Source of the DNA: Apostichopus japonicus
Taxonomy: Eukaryota; Echinodermata; Holothuroidea; Aspidochirotida; Stichopodidae
Direction of reading: 5' to 3'
NCBI RefSeq assembly: GCF_037975245.1
Contig: NC_092572.1
Span: 11,605,769-11,669,768, forward strand
DNA: 64,000 nt
Under the pieces are notes generated by a model. That model did no database searches, had not been told where the DNA came from, and saw only the letters and a program-made list of their open reading frames with translations. The translations under genes were made by a program, and so were the position numbers. Positions 1 through 28,800 of this stretch are shown here, one piece after another. Within the stretch, counting starts at the first letter, position 1. The number at the start of each line of letters is the position of its first letter.

Positions 1-17
1 TCTTCATTTTCTCTCAG

Positions 18-16593
<16,576 letters not shown>

Positions 16594-16830
16594 GAGTGAT
16601 GAAACAGTCTAAGAACCTAGCAAGATATGAGTAAAGAATGAGTCTATATAAGAACTGAACATATCGAGGAATGTTAGCTCAGTGGTTATAACGCCGGTTC
16701 CTTTCCATCATAGGGTCACGAGTTCGAGTCACTCCAAGATTAAAGTATGTCGTCCAATTACAGAGTTGCTAACAATTGACAATTCATAATCATGAAAATA
16801 TATGAAAATAAAAGACTGACCTCGGTCAGC
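16594..16830 (+). other. Probable RTK 3' UTR and poly(A) signal
   Basis: After the stop there is no further ORF. An AATAAA hexamer lies at 16807-16812. A tRNA-like sequence sits inside the inferred UTR. The transcript end is inference. Confidence 0.45.
16668..16737 (+). repeat. tRNA-like sequence (SINE head or tRNA pseudogene)
   Basis: It contains an A-box-like TTAGCTCAGTGG and a B-box-like GAGTTCGAGTC about 40 bases later, and starts GGAATGT and ends CACTCC, so a partial acceptor stem can form. The T stem pairs poorly. It looks like the head of a tRNA-derived SINE or a decayed tRNA, not a functional gene. Confidence 0.5.
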
Positions 16831-16968
16831 TTTCAGCTTTGATAAGTCAATGATGTTTTGGTGACATATTTGTCTTGATCTAGAGATCAAACATGATGCT
16901 AACCAACTCGAAATCATTTGTGATTCCTAAGGCCGGATCTCCAAAGAGATACTTTGAACAAACTTGTA

Positions 16969-16971
<3 letters not shown>

Positions 16972-17059
<88 letters not shown>
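16972..17059. repeat. (TA)n microsatellite
   Basis: An uninterrupted run of 44 TA dinucleotides. Confidence 0.98.
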
Positions 17060-17062
<3 letters not shown>

Positions 17063-17069
17063 ATTTCCT

Positions 17070-17192
17070 TGCATTTGGGGCTCCCCGAAACTTTTTAAAA
17101 TTAAATACCTATAGATGGGGTTCCTGGCACCTGACACCCAGCAAAAGTACATAAGTGCCATCCTCAGTGACCCCCTCCCCCTTAGCCGCGCC
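17070..17192 (-). mobile_element. Possible truncated hAT-like end
   Basis: On the minus strand the block begins CAGTGGCGCGGCTAAGGGG, similar to the terminal repeat start CAGTGGCGGAGC of the element at 25353. No partner end was found; the (TA)n run may have replaced it. Confidence 0.3.
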
Positions 17193-17688
17193 ACTGCACA
17201 TAACTACAAACAACCTTTTTCGTATTTACCGTATTACATTATTTTATACCTCCAAACCTGGGGAGCTCCCCCTCCCTGGCGCCCCTTGCCTCCAGTTCTT
17301 ACGCCTATGGGAAGTAAACTTTTACAAGAAAAGTAGCAATTTCTGGCAAATTTCTTGCCATATATCGTCAGTCAACAATAAATGTTTTACAAACTTTTCA
17401 ATTTAATGCAAGGAATTCTATTTATTTCCTTAAAAGTTGATTTGAAATTATTGTTATTTGTTATGGTATTACTTGCAAAATTAGCTCACCATGATTGAAA
17501 CTGGAATACATGTAAAAAACGTAAATCTTATGAAATGCGTGCATTATGTTTTTTGTGTGAGTATTTGTTGACGCAGCATCATCCTGATAAAGTTTACGAT
17601 GCGGATTAGTTTGTTGATCGCAAAAGTTTACTCTTATGTGAGTACCATGTGCCATCTTCTCATTCCAGAAATATCCTTTAGTTGATAA

Positions 17689-18171
17689 CTAAATAAAAAG
17701 AAGTTGGCGACTGAAACTGTGCAATTCTTTTGGTGACCGATCAAATACGTAATATTTAAGTAGGTTTTGTGTGGATCCACTTTGTTGGAAACTTTTGAAG
17801 TAACTTTGTGGTTTGCCTATATGCAAATCAAAATCACAAGTCCCATCACTGCCTCTCCATGTAAATACCCTTTCAGGGTGAACCTTATGAAGCCAGGGCC
17901 CTTGGGGTGGGCTTGGAGCGCTTTTTGGAGACCTTGTCACAACAGAACCTTCCCCTCCTTCCGGTCCTTTAAATATTTCGTTAATACTATAGCCCGCAAA
18001 ACAACACACAAACAAGTTAAAAAACGGCAACTCATTGATTAGAACACCTTTTCTTAATGTACGCATTCGGAAGACTTTGAAAGTCCTCTGGAAGGGCGCA
18101 GAGAGAATAAATTTCCCGTTGGCAGCGTGGTTTGCCCAACTGTGTTGAATCAATCCCTGAAAGGACTCCAT
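17689..18171 (-). other. Unassigned 160-codon ORF
   Basis: This is the longest open frame in the intergenic stretch. I recognise no family, TM helix or motif in it. No splice partners were found. It may be chance or a fossil of a mobile element. Confidence 0.2.
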
Positions 18172-21046
18172 GTTATAACTGTCCCCTCCTCAGTAAAAAA
18201 AACACCCTTTGAGAAGCAAATCGACCCAAATGAAACCAGCTAATTCATTAATCTTCTAGAGATACATTTCACGAATAGGCCGGATAGTACCGGAATACTC
18301 CTGCTACGATCATTTAGTCTTTTGAATTCTTTCTCATGGGTTCAAATGAACCCTACCACTTTAGGCACGACGACCACCAATAAACTGACTTCAATCCCCT
18401 TCAGGTATATACCCCTTTTCGTTTTTTTAAACCAGGACTGTGTGAAAGAAATATTGACTTCTACCTCGAATTTACCAAAACCATTATCATTTCTCCATTG
18501 AGATATTCCATGCCTTGCATGAAAAGAAAGTGCAACTCAGCAAGTAACATGTGGTTGATTTTCCATTTTTAAATTTTGTTTTAATTTATAAAGCAACCAG
18601 GCGTTCTCTGAATAGTCATGGCGATCGCAACCAAGTTTGGGCGATAGAATTTTCACCAACTTAATTGGGTGCCATTTGTCTATGTAAATATAATTATTAT
18701 CATAATTTCACATGGGATTGTAAGTTTGGATTGTTGAATTTCGAATACCGCCACCTATTTATCTCAATGACTGTATTCTAAGCACATCGTGAAGTAGCCT
18801 ACCATTGTAATACTACATAACTTTAGCTTAGGCCCAGCTGTACGTGAATTACTAGCTTTCACGGTGCGTCGTTCATAGGGTCCTATTGTAAGTGGATATT
18901 TTGTCTGTTTGGACATATAATAATCAGTAATGGTTGATACATTTTAGCTGTTCATGTCATTGTGTTATTCTCATTCATGCAATCCCGATAAAATTAGCGA
19001 ACTGTCCCATCGAGCTTCAGATGGACTCGAGTGTGTGCCCTTCATAGCTTGTGTAGCCTAACGCTAAGTTTTAAGTAAATGTTATAAAGGCTAGGCCGAG
19101 CCTAAGCCTTACATTAGTTGCATGGTTACATTCTCAAACCTACGTTTTTTCCTGTTATATAAGTTCCTAGTCAAAGGTAGTCTACACCGTTTGCAACAAA
19201 TTTAAGCATTATCTGTTGAGTGTTGGGCTAGGCTTGATTGAAGAGGAAATTTGGCTAGGCTACAGTCATGCTAACACCAGGATAACAAAAGTTTAAACCA
19301 AAAGTTATTAGAAGAATGCAAATGGTCAGTTTCTTCTGTGTCAAACTTGATCAGTGAATCAGGAAGAAAAATACTTACTGTGCAACCAAAATTTTCAGAA
19401 ATTTCCATCAAACTTGGTTCAGAGTAAAACCATAGCAGCTTGATTTAGGCCTAACTGTTGGTTTTCTAAATACATCACAGGAATGAACTTGCCACTAATT
19501 TTTGGTGTTAGTTAGACCCTGTCATTCTCAGTTCTTACCTATCATCATAATTTTTTTCTAAATGATTCTCGATCCCAGTCAAAAATCAAGGTACTAATCA
19601 AGAATCTGTACCATTCCTAAACCCTACTTCCTAACCCTATTCCCTACTTCCTAACCCTAATTCCTAGCCCCTAGTAAGCTTTCCCATTCATATGGTACGG
19701 ATTCTAAAGTTAGGCCAAAATAAAAAATCATGTGGGATATTTGTGAAACAACTATAGGGATAATTCCAATTGGCATTGTGAGCATCAGTAAGGTTATTGG
19801 TGTTGTTAATTTTTGGTTCAGTAATTAGTAGTAGCATGGTGACTTCGAAGTTCGGACACTTAAGACTTAAAACACCCCAAAACTAAATCTTCTGGTATAA
19901 TTCACCAGAAAATATACTTCATATGGTGGGAGAATTGTGTTATAGTACGATACACGGCCAAACTTTCTTTCCTGCAAACTGTTTTCACGTTGTTTTCCAA
20001 GAAGATTCTTCGTGATTGTGGAACTGGTATTTCTTTGCTAGAGTATTGCGAAGTTCGGACGCGCAACCCACAGTGTGGCGCTGGTGATAAAATTGGTGGC
20101 GCAGTTGCTCTTTCAGTAATTATAACAGACTTCATAGATCTTCGTCATTTTGTTGACAAATATGTCAGTAATTTCTTGCACACGGGTCATTTTGGAGAGA
20201 AAATAACTGTAGCTTCGTACTTTTTGGTGAAATTTGGCTCTTCCTGTAGTTTTTCATGGTGAAATCGTGTATTTCTTAGGGTGTCCGAAACTTTGCAGTA
20301 TGCCGAACTTCGCAATACTGACTATATAACTACCCAGCTAAGTATGCAGGTCTTGTAGTCAATAATTTACCTGATTGTGGTGACTTTATCATTGTAATTC
20401 CAGTAGGGTAATGACATTTCAAATCACTTATTGTTGATTTTATTATTAGACTTACTGATGCTTATTGTTTAAGACATTTTTTACATGGTTGTAATTTTGA
20501 CCACCCGTCCATTGATTCAATTTCACTAACAGCAGACACATAGGCCTACATTGATTGCTGGCAGTACTATTTTGTGTTAAGTAGCTTAAAGTATTTGAAA
20601 ATTGATGGTGAGCAATGCACCTGTTCTGACACATCATCAAGCTGTAAAATCTGTGAAAATTCTTCAAATAGGATTTCTATTGAATTGCAAAACCGTTCCA
20701 ACATCAAACATGTAGTTTGCAGAACTCTTAAAAGCTAAAACAGGTCACAGAATTAATATTAAAAGATGGACATTTCATGAAAAATTAGTCATGGGCTCAA
20801 CAAACACCATTGTAGACGGGTATACCATAAATTATGAAGGAGTGTTATTACTGAGAGAAGCGGTTAGTACTTCATAGACTGTGACTATGTGAAGAGTACA
20901 TGCCTCCTAAAACTAATATTGTATTGAAAAAATGTTCTTTGTTTTCTTTTACGAGCTTGGTAACTGATGCAGATGTGGCAGTCTGGATAAACAATTGATA
21001 ATGCATTATAATTAATTCCAAATTTAATGTTATTTATTTCACATAG
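18172..21046. other. Intergenic stretch upstream of ATP5PF coding sequence
   Basis: It should hold the promoter and non-coding first exon of ATP5PF, since the first coding exon begins at an acceptor. A consensus donor gtaagt near 18889 could end that exon, but this is only a candidate. Otherwise AT-rich, with a short inverted repeat at 20042-20319. Confidence 0.35.
20042..20319. repeat. Inverted repeat with perfect 17-bp arms
   Basis: AGTATTGCGAAGTTCGG at 20042-20058 is exactly inverted at 20303-20319. A partial third copy (cgaagttcggacac) lies near 19850. It could be the end of a MITE, but target duplications were not seen. Confidence 0.6.
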
Positions 21047-21214
21047 ATTCACCATGCAGAACATCACCAGAGTGGCACCATGTGCCAAGACACTAATCAG
21101 CCACAGTTTAAGAAGAAATATAGGTGTTACAAGTGTTGCCATGGCTAAAACAAATGCTCCTACAGATAGTGTGCAGAAGCTCTACATTGACAAGATTAGG
21201 GAATATGCAAAATT
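21047..21214 (+). CDS. ATP5PF: ATP5PF exon: presequence and first helix
   Basis: Acceptor ttcacatag, seven UTR bases, ATG at 21054, and donor gtaagt at 21215. It leaves in phase 2 (Leu split). Confidence 0.9.
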
Positions 21215-23687
21215 GTAAGTATATACAGTACAGAGGTTCATTAACGTTTCAGATTCTTGTATCAGACCCTGTGGCAGTGATGGTTTATTAGCATCTATTG
21301 ATAGGATACTGTAGTATACAGAAATTCTATGTGGAGAAGATCAGGGAATATGCAAAATAGTAAGTATGCAGTGCAGAGGTTGATTTTACATTATTCAAAA
21401 TTAGTGTGATGAGACCTTGTAGCAATGATGGTAGTTAAGCTTGTCTCTATAGATAATATTGCATTCAGAAATTTTCTGTGGAGAACATCAGGAAATTGAA
21501 GCAAACTTGTAAGTAAGCAGTGCAGAAGTTCTTTTAACATGTTCAATATTTGTGTATGAGACCTTTCGGCAGTTTAAGCATGTATCTGTAGGATATTGCA
21601 AACAGAAATGCTATGTGGAAAGATCAGGGAATAGTGTACATACATAACTGATTGTGTACTGTACAGGGGTCACTGTCCATTATAAGTTACATGTAGTATA
21701 GACCTATGGTATTTTGGCATGCATATTTATTAGACTTGTAGTTGAGTTCAGCAACATAAGTACAAGCAGAGGTTCCCTTTGCATGGATTAGACTACAGGC
21801 ACATGGCACTAAGAGAGAGTAAGAGAAATAAATCTTGAAGTATAAGGTAAATACTAGATTTCAAAAATGCCTCAGTACGATTATGGGTACAATCCATGAA
21901 GGCAAGTATGTGTACAGGTACTTTATATGATGGAGTACAAGTACCAACTCGCTGCAAAGCCTGTAGGAAATTAAAGCATACAGAAATGCAATCGGACAAA
22001 GGTCATTTTATATATGCATTTATAATTGTGATTCTACAGTATGTTATTCACTGATTGTTTGAGATGTTTTAGACAGGTTTAGATGTTTTAGACATGTTTT
22101 AGACAGGAGATCATATTACTGTAAATTTTAATTTGTAAAGAACCCAAATGTGGACAAGAGCAGCTAATACTCTTTGCTAAACCATACTGTATATAAATAT
22201 CATTGTTAACTAACAAAATGAAATGCATATACAGGGATGTGCACAGGATTTCCTGAGTGCTGGGTATACTGATCGCCGTCCGATTTTTGAAGGTGCTCAG
22301 ATGCCAAATGCTGGCACTTGTGTAGCTTTATAAGCACTTACACTAGTTTTGCCAACAATTTACAATTTTTTATATTTTATATTTTTTTAGTGACATATAT
22401 TCCGTACCTGGTAAAAGTTATTAGTTTCTTTCAAAGAGATTTTACAAGGGACTGATTGAGAGCCATAAGTAATGCATTATTAGTCTGTATGATTTTGGCA
22501 TAGGCTAGGCCCAATTTATGTTGAAGATATGAATATATTGTTAGGAATGTCAGGATTTTAGGTGAAAAAACTGCTGGGCGGGATTCACAATTTTTAAGAC
22601 ACTGCTGGGCGGTAATTTTTAGTGCTGGGCGGGGCTGCCATGTGCCGCCCAGCGTGGGCACATCCCTGCATATATATATATTATATATATATATGCCTTT
22701 CATTATTGTTAGTTAACCATGATGTTTTAAAGGTTTGTTGAGATCTGGTAAGGATCCCATCAGACTGAGGAGTATCCAGGTATTGTAATCGTAAACATTA
22801 CACAAGCTTGGTCAGCTTGAGGTAAAACATAACACATTCAGCAGTTATGTAATTTGATATATATTGATTTATATATTTGTTTGACATTTCTGACATTTGT
22901 TTTCCCTGTAGGAGTGCTGCTGGTAAAATTCAGATGGATGCACAGAGCCAGAAAGACTTTGAAGCTGAATCAGCTAAGTTAAAAAAACTATATGGAGGAG
23001 GAGACTTAACAAAATTTCCAGAATTTCAGTTCAAAGGTGAGATTTCACGTAAATTGTGTTTAAATCCCTATGTCACTTAAGTAAAGGCAGTTAGGCTGTG
23101 AAGAAAAACCTCATTTTCCTTCTTGGTCCCATTTCCTCCTTTTTCTTCTCAAAATAACTACTTCTTCCTACCATTTGGTTTTTCTTTGTTCTCTACCATT
23201 ATATTATTTCAAAATGCAGCAAATTGCTGGGAAAGTGTATTTTAAATATCACATGTGTGAGTGATTATGATAGTCGTTAACTAGAGAACATTAATCTGCT
23301 TAAATTGTAAACTTTGTGTGTAGCATTGTGGCCAGTTTGCATCTAGGATGCCATACCAGATCAAGTTAGCTTTGGGTGAGTATACCTACTTTAAACGAAA
23401 GACAATAACACCTAGTTTGAGTTAACAACTGGATGTGTGGTGTCTGTTAGCCTGCCATATCTGTGTGTGGCAGTGTAAAAAAAAAATTCTGTTCTGTTTT
23501 GTAACCCTCCATTCATACATATTGGGAAAAGTAAAAAAGAAAAGAAAAAGGAAACAGCTTCCCTTTATTTCTAAAGGAGGACTGAGTAAATATATATGTT
23601 TATGCTCATTGTTTCTTTATTTATTTATATATATTTATTTATCCATATTTTTCAGAAATTGACTTTGAGGCCAAGAAGGATGCCTAA
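21054..23687 (+). CDS. ATP5PF: ATP synthase peripheral stalk subunit F6 (coupling factor 6), mitochondrial
   Basis: Three coding exons, 21054-21214, 22912-23036 and 23656-23687, give 105 residues (human about 108). The phases agree (2, then 1). F6 is part of the peripheral stalk of mitochondrial F1Fo ATP synthase and helps hold F1 to Fo in the inner membrane. The N terminus MQNITRVAPCAKTLISHSLR is basic and Ser-rich, as expected of a mitochondrial presequence. The family signature follows: LRRNIGVTSVA, DSVQKLYIDKIREYAK, LKKLYGG and FPEFQFKEIDF, each matching a vertebrate F6 block. The start at 21054 (accATG) was chosen because it lies inside the exon after the acceptor acatag; an upstream in-frame ATG at 21027 is in the intron. 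The exon-1 end is tandemly repeated in the following intron. Confidence 0.96.
21177..21680 (+). repeat. Tandem repeat of the ATP5PF exon-1 end and its donor
   Basis: Four units of about 145-149 bp. The first covers the real exon end and donor (gtaagt at 21215). Unit 2 has a matching 38-base block at 21322-21359 with donor gtaagt at 21360; unit 3 has gtaagt at 21509; unit 4 (about 21606-21640) has lost the donor. Shared words after each donor include gca-tgcagagg-t and g-gaccttg. Confidence 0.8.
22232..22668. mobile_element. hAT-like non-autonomous DNA element (MITE)
   Basis: The ends are exact inverted copies of CAGGGATGTGC. Flanks tgcatata and catatata agree at six of eight bases, in a TA-rich context, so a target duplication is only possible. 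Inside the right end are gctgggcgg and ccgcccagc inverted pairs. No ORF. It lies in ATP5PF intron 1. Confidence 0.65.
22912..23036 (+). CDS. ATP5PF: ATP5PF exon: central region
   Basis: Acceptor ttttccctgtag to donor gtgaga. It encodes SAAGKIQMDAQSQKDFEAES then AKLKKLYGGGDLTKFPEFQF. Confidence 0.95.
23656..23687 (+). CDS. ATP5PF: ATP5PF terminal coding exon
   Basis: Acceptor catatttttcag, then EIDFEAKKDA and the stop taa at 23685-23687. Confidence 0.93.
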
Positions 23688-24460
23688 ACTGCCTCAGAAT
23701 GGAGAATGATGTGATCAATATTCATGGACACTTTTAAAATCTATATCTAGGTTGAAAAGAGAAAGAAAAAATACCAAATGTCTAAATATAGTTTGTTGAG
23801 TTCTCTCTTTTACTCACCACGCCTGGCCGAGAAGAATGACAAGATTGAGAATAGAGTGCACAACGATCGAAACACCTGACCCCTGATCTGTATGACCCCT
23901 GTACCTACCTACTGAAGATCAAGAAGTTTATAGTAAAGGAGTTCCAATTTGAAGAACAGAATATTATAGCAAGAACTTTTGATTTAGGCCGCATTAAGTG
24001 TGTACAAAAGCTATGATCATAGCTTGCTGGAGCATTATCTTCTTATGTTAATGATTAATATGGAGAATGAACTTGTACAAGGTGCTGTTGGCATGTCTAG
24101 TATAGATAACCAGAGACATAGAGATCAAGTTGGGATTTGTTTGTATGTATAATATTTTCATATCTTGCTTCAAAGAATCTGTACTGACACTTTGAACAGT
24201 TTAAATATTGTTGTTGTTTATATTTGATAACAGTACAGATGGGTATCAGCATTGAAGAATTGTCCTAACTGGTAGGATTCGAGCATCATTCAGTAATTGC
24301 CCTATCCTTTCTGAAGACTCATTAGTGTATAGGAAAAGTTGGTGGTGACAATGTCAATATTTACCGTAATAGGAAACTTCTTGGACAGATTGCAAACACT
24401 TTATATTGTAGCTTCAGTTGATGAATAAAAGAGAGAATAAAAGTCTGTATGTGTTGTCTA
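23688..24460 (+). other. ATP5PF: ATP5PF 3' UTR with poly(A) signals
   Basis: Two AATAAA hexamers at 24424-24429 and 24436-24441 are followed by a GT-rich stretch (tgtatgtgttgtc), the usual poly(A) site layout. Confidence 0.75.
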
Positions 24461-25352
24461 TTCTTTGGGATATGTATTTAAACTATTCTTCTTTACACTC
24501 ATCATTCAAGTGCCAGGTTGTACCAGTTGATGAATCGGAGTGACCAATAGGCCTGTCCGCAAGAGTAAGTGGTGCAGTTTCAGCATCAGCCCAATAGCTG
24601 TTTCCTTGTAATGCAACATAAAGGATGAATTATAAATCTACAAGAAAAGTCAGTAATCTTGCTATAGTTAATCTGGTCTTCAGGATAATCTCCTTTTAAA
24701 TGTTACATATTTGGCAAGCTCGTTAATGGCTAAATCGAAGACGACATCAACAACTTGGTGCAGACCTAAATTGTGAAGTTGATCCATTGTTTAAATAAAC
24801 TCTAAGAACCAAGACAAGTTCTCTTTAGATAAACTTTAAACCACAAAGCATCCTTGTATGCCACTCATCCCCATTTGTCCTTGACATCTGACCACAGCCA
24901 ACCCTACCCCCTCCCCCTTACAAAATAATTTGGTCAAAGTATGAAAATTCTCAAATTTGATTTTGGATGTCCACTACGGATTTCTAGTGCTTAAGTTCAG
25001 TCACTTCTATGGAACTAAATTTTAAAATATTTACTATATTTTCATTAAATTTTGTCTATCATTTAATAGGGACTAAAAGATTGTTATTGAGTAGCAGGTA
25101 ATCAGAACTTGGGCGCCACTGACCCCACGCATGGTTTGGAAACAAAAACGAACACGACTTTGGCTTAACTTCCGAATATTAAGTCATGATGTTGGAGAAA
25201 AAAATATCAGTTTTAGTACAGCGAAGGAGTAACCCCATGAGGGAAGAAGGTTGGATTCCACTGATGTATAACTTCTGTTTTCACAAGTTAAAGTTCTTCA
25301 TTTATCTATCATACAGAAAAATAACGGCTAACCTGTCAGCTACCCAAATAAG
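24461..25352. other. Intergenic stretch between convergent genes
   Basis: AT-rich, no ORF or repeat recognised apart from a short ggcgccactgacccc stretch near 25112 that recalls hAT-like ends. Confidence 0.5.
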
Positions 25353-25715
25353 CAGTGGCGGAGCTAGGGGTATTGGTCAGGGGGGGGGGGGTCGAGAATG
25401 TTCTGTAGGGGCACGTTCGACACTATCTGAGCGGAGCACCGTCACAGGTTGGCGCGGAGCGTACAGAATTTTTGTTTAAAGATACTCCCTAGATCGCCGG
25501 AAATGACCCTTTCGGGCCTTGCTAATTTGCAGATAAACGAAGAATAAATAGGTGTCATCACCATTTTGTCAGAAATTTGACAAATGTCAATAGGTAGATG
25601 ATAGCCCAATAACAAAGTCAATAATCGTGAATAAGTAAAAAAGTGGTAAAAAGCTGAAAAGGGCACCAGCAGTCCATTCAAGTCTGTCAGGGGGAGGGGG
25701 GGGGCTCCGCCATTG
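25353..25715. mobile_element. hAT-like MITE, 363 bp
   Basis: Left end CAGTGGCGGAGC, right end inverted as CAATGGCGGAGC (11 of 12). Flanking octamers CAAATAAG (25345-25352) and CAAATTAG (25716-25723) agree at seven of eight, fitting the 8-bp target duplication of hAT elements. It carries G runs inside both ends and no transposase. Confidence 0.8.
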
Positions 25716-25819
25716 CAAATTAGTTTGAAGATCTTATGGATAGGCCAATGGGGAAATTATGTGGACCGTGAAACCTTAAAGGGAGGGAATGTAAAATGGC
25801 ATAGTATGGCCTAGTAAAA

Positions 25820-28800
25820 AGTCAGTTTATTTTTAAGGAAAAATTCAGACAAATACCAAACAAAAGACAAACAATTGGATATATTTTTCATGGATACTCA
25901 TTTACATTTTAATATTTCCATCAGGTAAATTTGATACAACCCCAATCATATACAACATACAAAAAGCTGCAAAAACTTTTTAACTTTTTTTTTTATTAAA
26001 TATTTTACATACTTTTGCTCAAACTCTACTTTTTTTAATTAAGCAAATACAAAAAAGAAAAAAAAATATATAATGAACAGAGACAAACACTTTTTTTCTT
26101 TCAAAAACAGAATGCACAAAAGCAATAATTAAATAAGAGATTGTGCATAAACTTGTGCTGTAGAATTTAAAAACTTTTCTCTTTTAATATAACCCTATAC
26201 CTATATATCATAAATGCAGGTAGAAATATTCGGTAGGTGACAAGTGCTTAATAATATAATATCGGTTTTTAAAAGTTTTATAACTTTTCTTTGGATAGCA
26301 TCTGACTAGATATATATTGGAAGCATAACCTTGCTTGATAGAAAGCAAAATATAAATTATTCATATTTTTTGGCATTCCAGTATCTTCAAATAGCTAGGA
26401 CACCCCATTCACTAGGACACCACACCCCTCCTAAAGATGACATGGCAGAATATCATGTTGTTAAGGTTTTTTACAGATAATACCACACTTTAGTTTCAAA
26501 GTATTCTGTCCCATTTCGATTCCTTTCCAGCATTGCTGGTGTTTGGTTGTTCGGTCACTCAGGACCGCAACTATTTTAATTCAGTTTTTCTCCATTATTT
26601 AGACTTCCATGGTATTTTTTAACGAGGCAGTGTCTGTAACAAATCGTTTCATCCTTTACTAACTCAGAAAAATAAAAAGAATCAACCCCCCCCCCCCCAC
26701 CCTTGAACATTTGTTTGAAATAATTTTGCAATTTGTGACCATTTTTCTCATGGTTTACAATACAAGACTTAAAATAAAGAGTAAAGGCCAGCCCACTCTG
26801 TATATCTGTTCTCACAAAAAAAAAGATCTCCCTCAGGCCCACCCTTGCTTGATCCTCAGTTTATAAATAAAACTCTGTTTACTTCATCAACATAACAGGT
26901 GATTACTACATTGCTCCCTAAATTTAGAATGGGGCAAAATGCAAACAACCTCTCCAGTATGGGTAGCACTCATTTATAATTATTTCATCGTTCAAACTAC
27001 ATCTAAATGTGTAGCGAAGAATTTAAATATGTTCAGAGTTTCATCTATTTTACCATATTTTGAAGGTATTACTGCATTCCTTTTAATCTTGTGAAATCAG
27101 TGGATACAGATAAATTTAAGCACATTCATTCCTCTACTACACTTTACGACTAGCCCAGTCTGTAAAACAAAGCATCATCGCTAAGCACATCTTTTCTCTA
27201 CAATTTAAGACTACCGCAAGCTCAACATTTTAAATTTAATCACGCTCAATAATCTCCTACCAAATGTTATGGATAGGTAAAACTTAACTTAATCTGATCT
27301 TGGTAAGCAAGAACCCATTTCAGTACGACTTCTTAAAAGCAGGAAGCATATGGAATATAATGATACCTGGGTGTAATACAAACAATATTTAACTTGCTCT
27401 GCTCTCTTCTCCCAACAAAGCAAAACATCGACAACGTAATCACTCTTTTATTGTACTTCTGGTTTTTTTTGGTCTTTTTCTTGTCAAAATCTAAGATGAA
27501 CTGTGTGAAAGAGACATCAATGGTGCGTATTACACGATAAAACATTGCTCTACGCACCTAGACTCCTCTCATCAAGGCAACGATTTAAAATTTAAAAAAA
27601 GTTAACGAAAAAGTGACATCAAAGTGCATCAAAGAAACCGTTCAAAATTATGCAAGTAGCACCTGCAAAATCACTAGACTAAAAGAGGCGTGTTACATAC
27701 ATATCAAAAACAAATAAACAGATGGAACATATTAAAATAACTTGTCTTTTAAAATATTATTTGTTGGTAATGGCAAGTGAAGAAATAACTTTTATTTTTT
27801 CTCTCTCTTCTCCTAAAATTTCTCTACAAACGCTTCACAAAAATATAGTTAATACAGGCAACGGCAGCATAACATTATTTGTTTTTTATTCATCTTGTCC
27901 GTTCTTCGTCGTTCACACTTTTAATACTGCTTTTTATCGTTAAAGACGCTCTCAACATCCCAAGACTACGATTTAACGTTATCTTTATACCCTTAACACT
28001 AGGCTATACTAAAGGGAGAGGTACAGAAAAGTAAAGTATGTATCCTAACATACACGGTTAACACAGTACAACATACTTTGATGCAGCCTACACTGATCTT
28101 GATAGAAAAGAAAAAAAAAGATGCGAAAACCGCCTTTCCAACAAAAGCGGCCATTTGTAGCTACTCGTGGAATTGACAGATACTCAAGGCTGTCAGATGA
28201 AAGAAAAATACTGAGGCAGGGTGAAAGGTCATTTTGAACATAGCCTGCACATTAACTTTTAAAAATAAATATCTCGTTTTCTAAGTTTCCTTTAAATAAT
28301 AAGAAGTTTATAATGGTCCCTGATGTGACCAGATACATTCTCCTCACAAATTAAAGACAACTAAAACACTTAACATGATAGTAAACACAATTAATATGCT
28401 GTCATGTATGCAGAGTATTATGAAATTCCTTTTCATGAAATGTATTCTTTGCTTGTTATGGCTACGAAAATATGCTAGAAAGAATATTAATAGCACAAGC
28501 ACTGCTTTTCATGTTTGCATGTCCCAATCGTACAGACATCTTGGTCAGAAGTCACTATAAACTTTTATTTATCGCAAAGAGCCTCTTCACAAAATGTTAT
28601 GAAAGAGGTAGCCAGCTTGACTTGTGCCTTAACTAAACTAGGATTTATTTATATACAGATATATCATTTTTTGTCACTTTTCAACCCAATCTTTGATTAA
28701 TGCCACATTTAAGCACTCTACGTTACTTGTGTAACTCTTTCTTTTAAGAAAAAAAGATTTTGAATGTGCTATGTTTGTACCTCCTTCTCTTCCAACTGAC

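Noticed and set aside
16880-17194. ORFs of 66-104 codons over the (TA)n run
   Set aside because: The protein is only Ile-Tyr repeats from the dinucleotide array.
21027-21053. Upstream in-frame ATG for ATP5PF
   Set aside because: It lies in the intron before the acceptor at 21046, so it is not in the mRNA.
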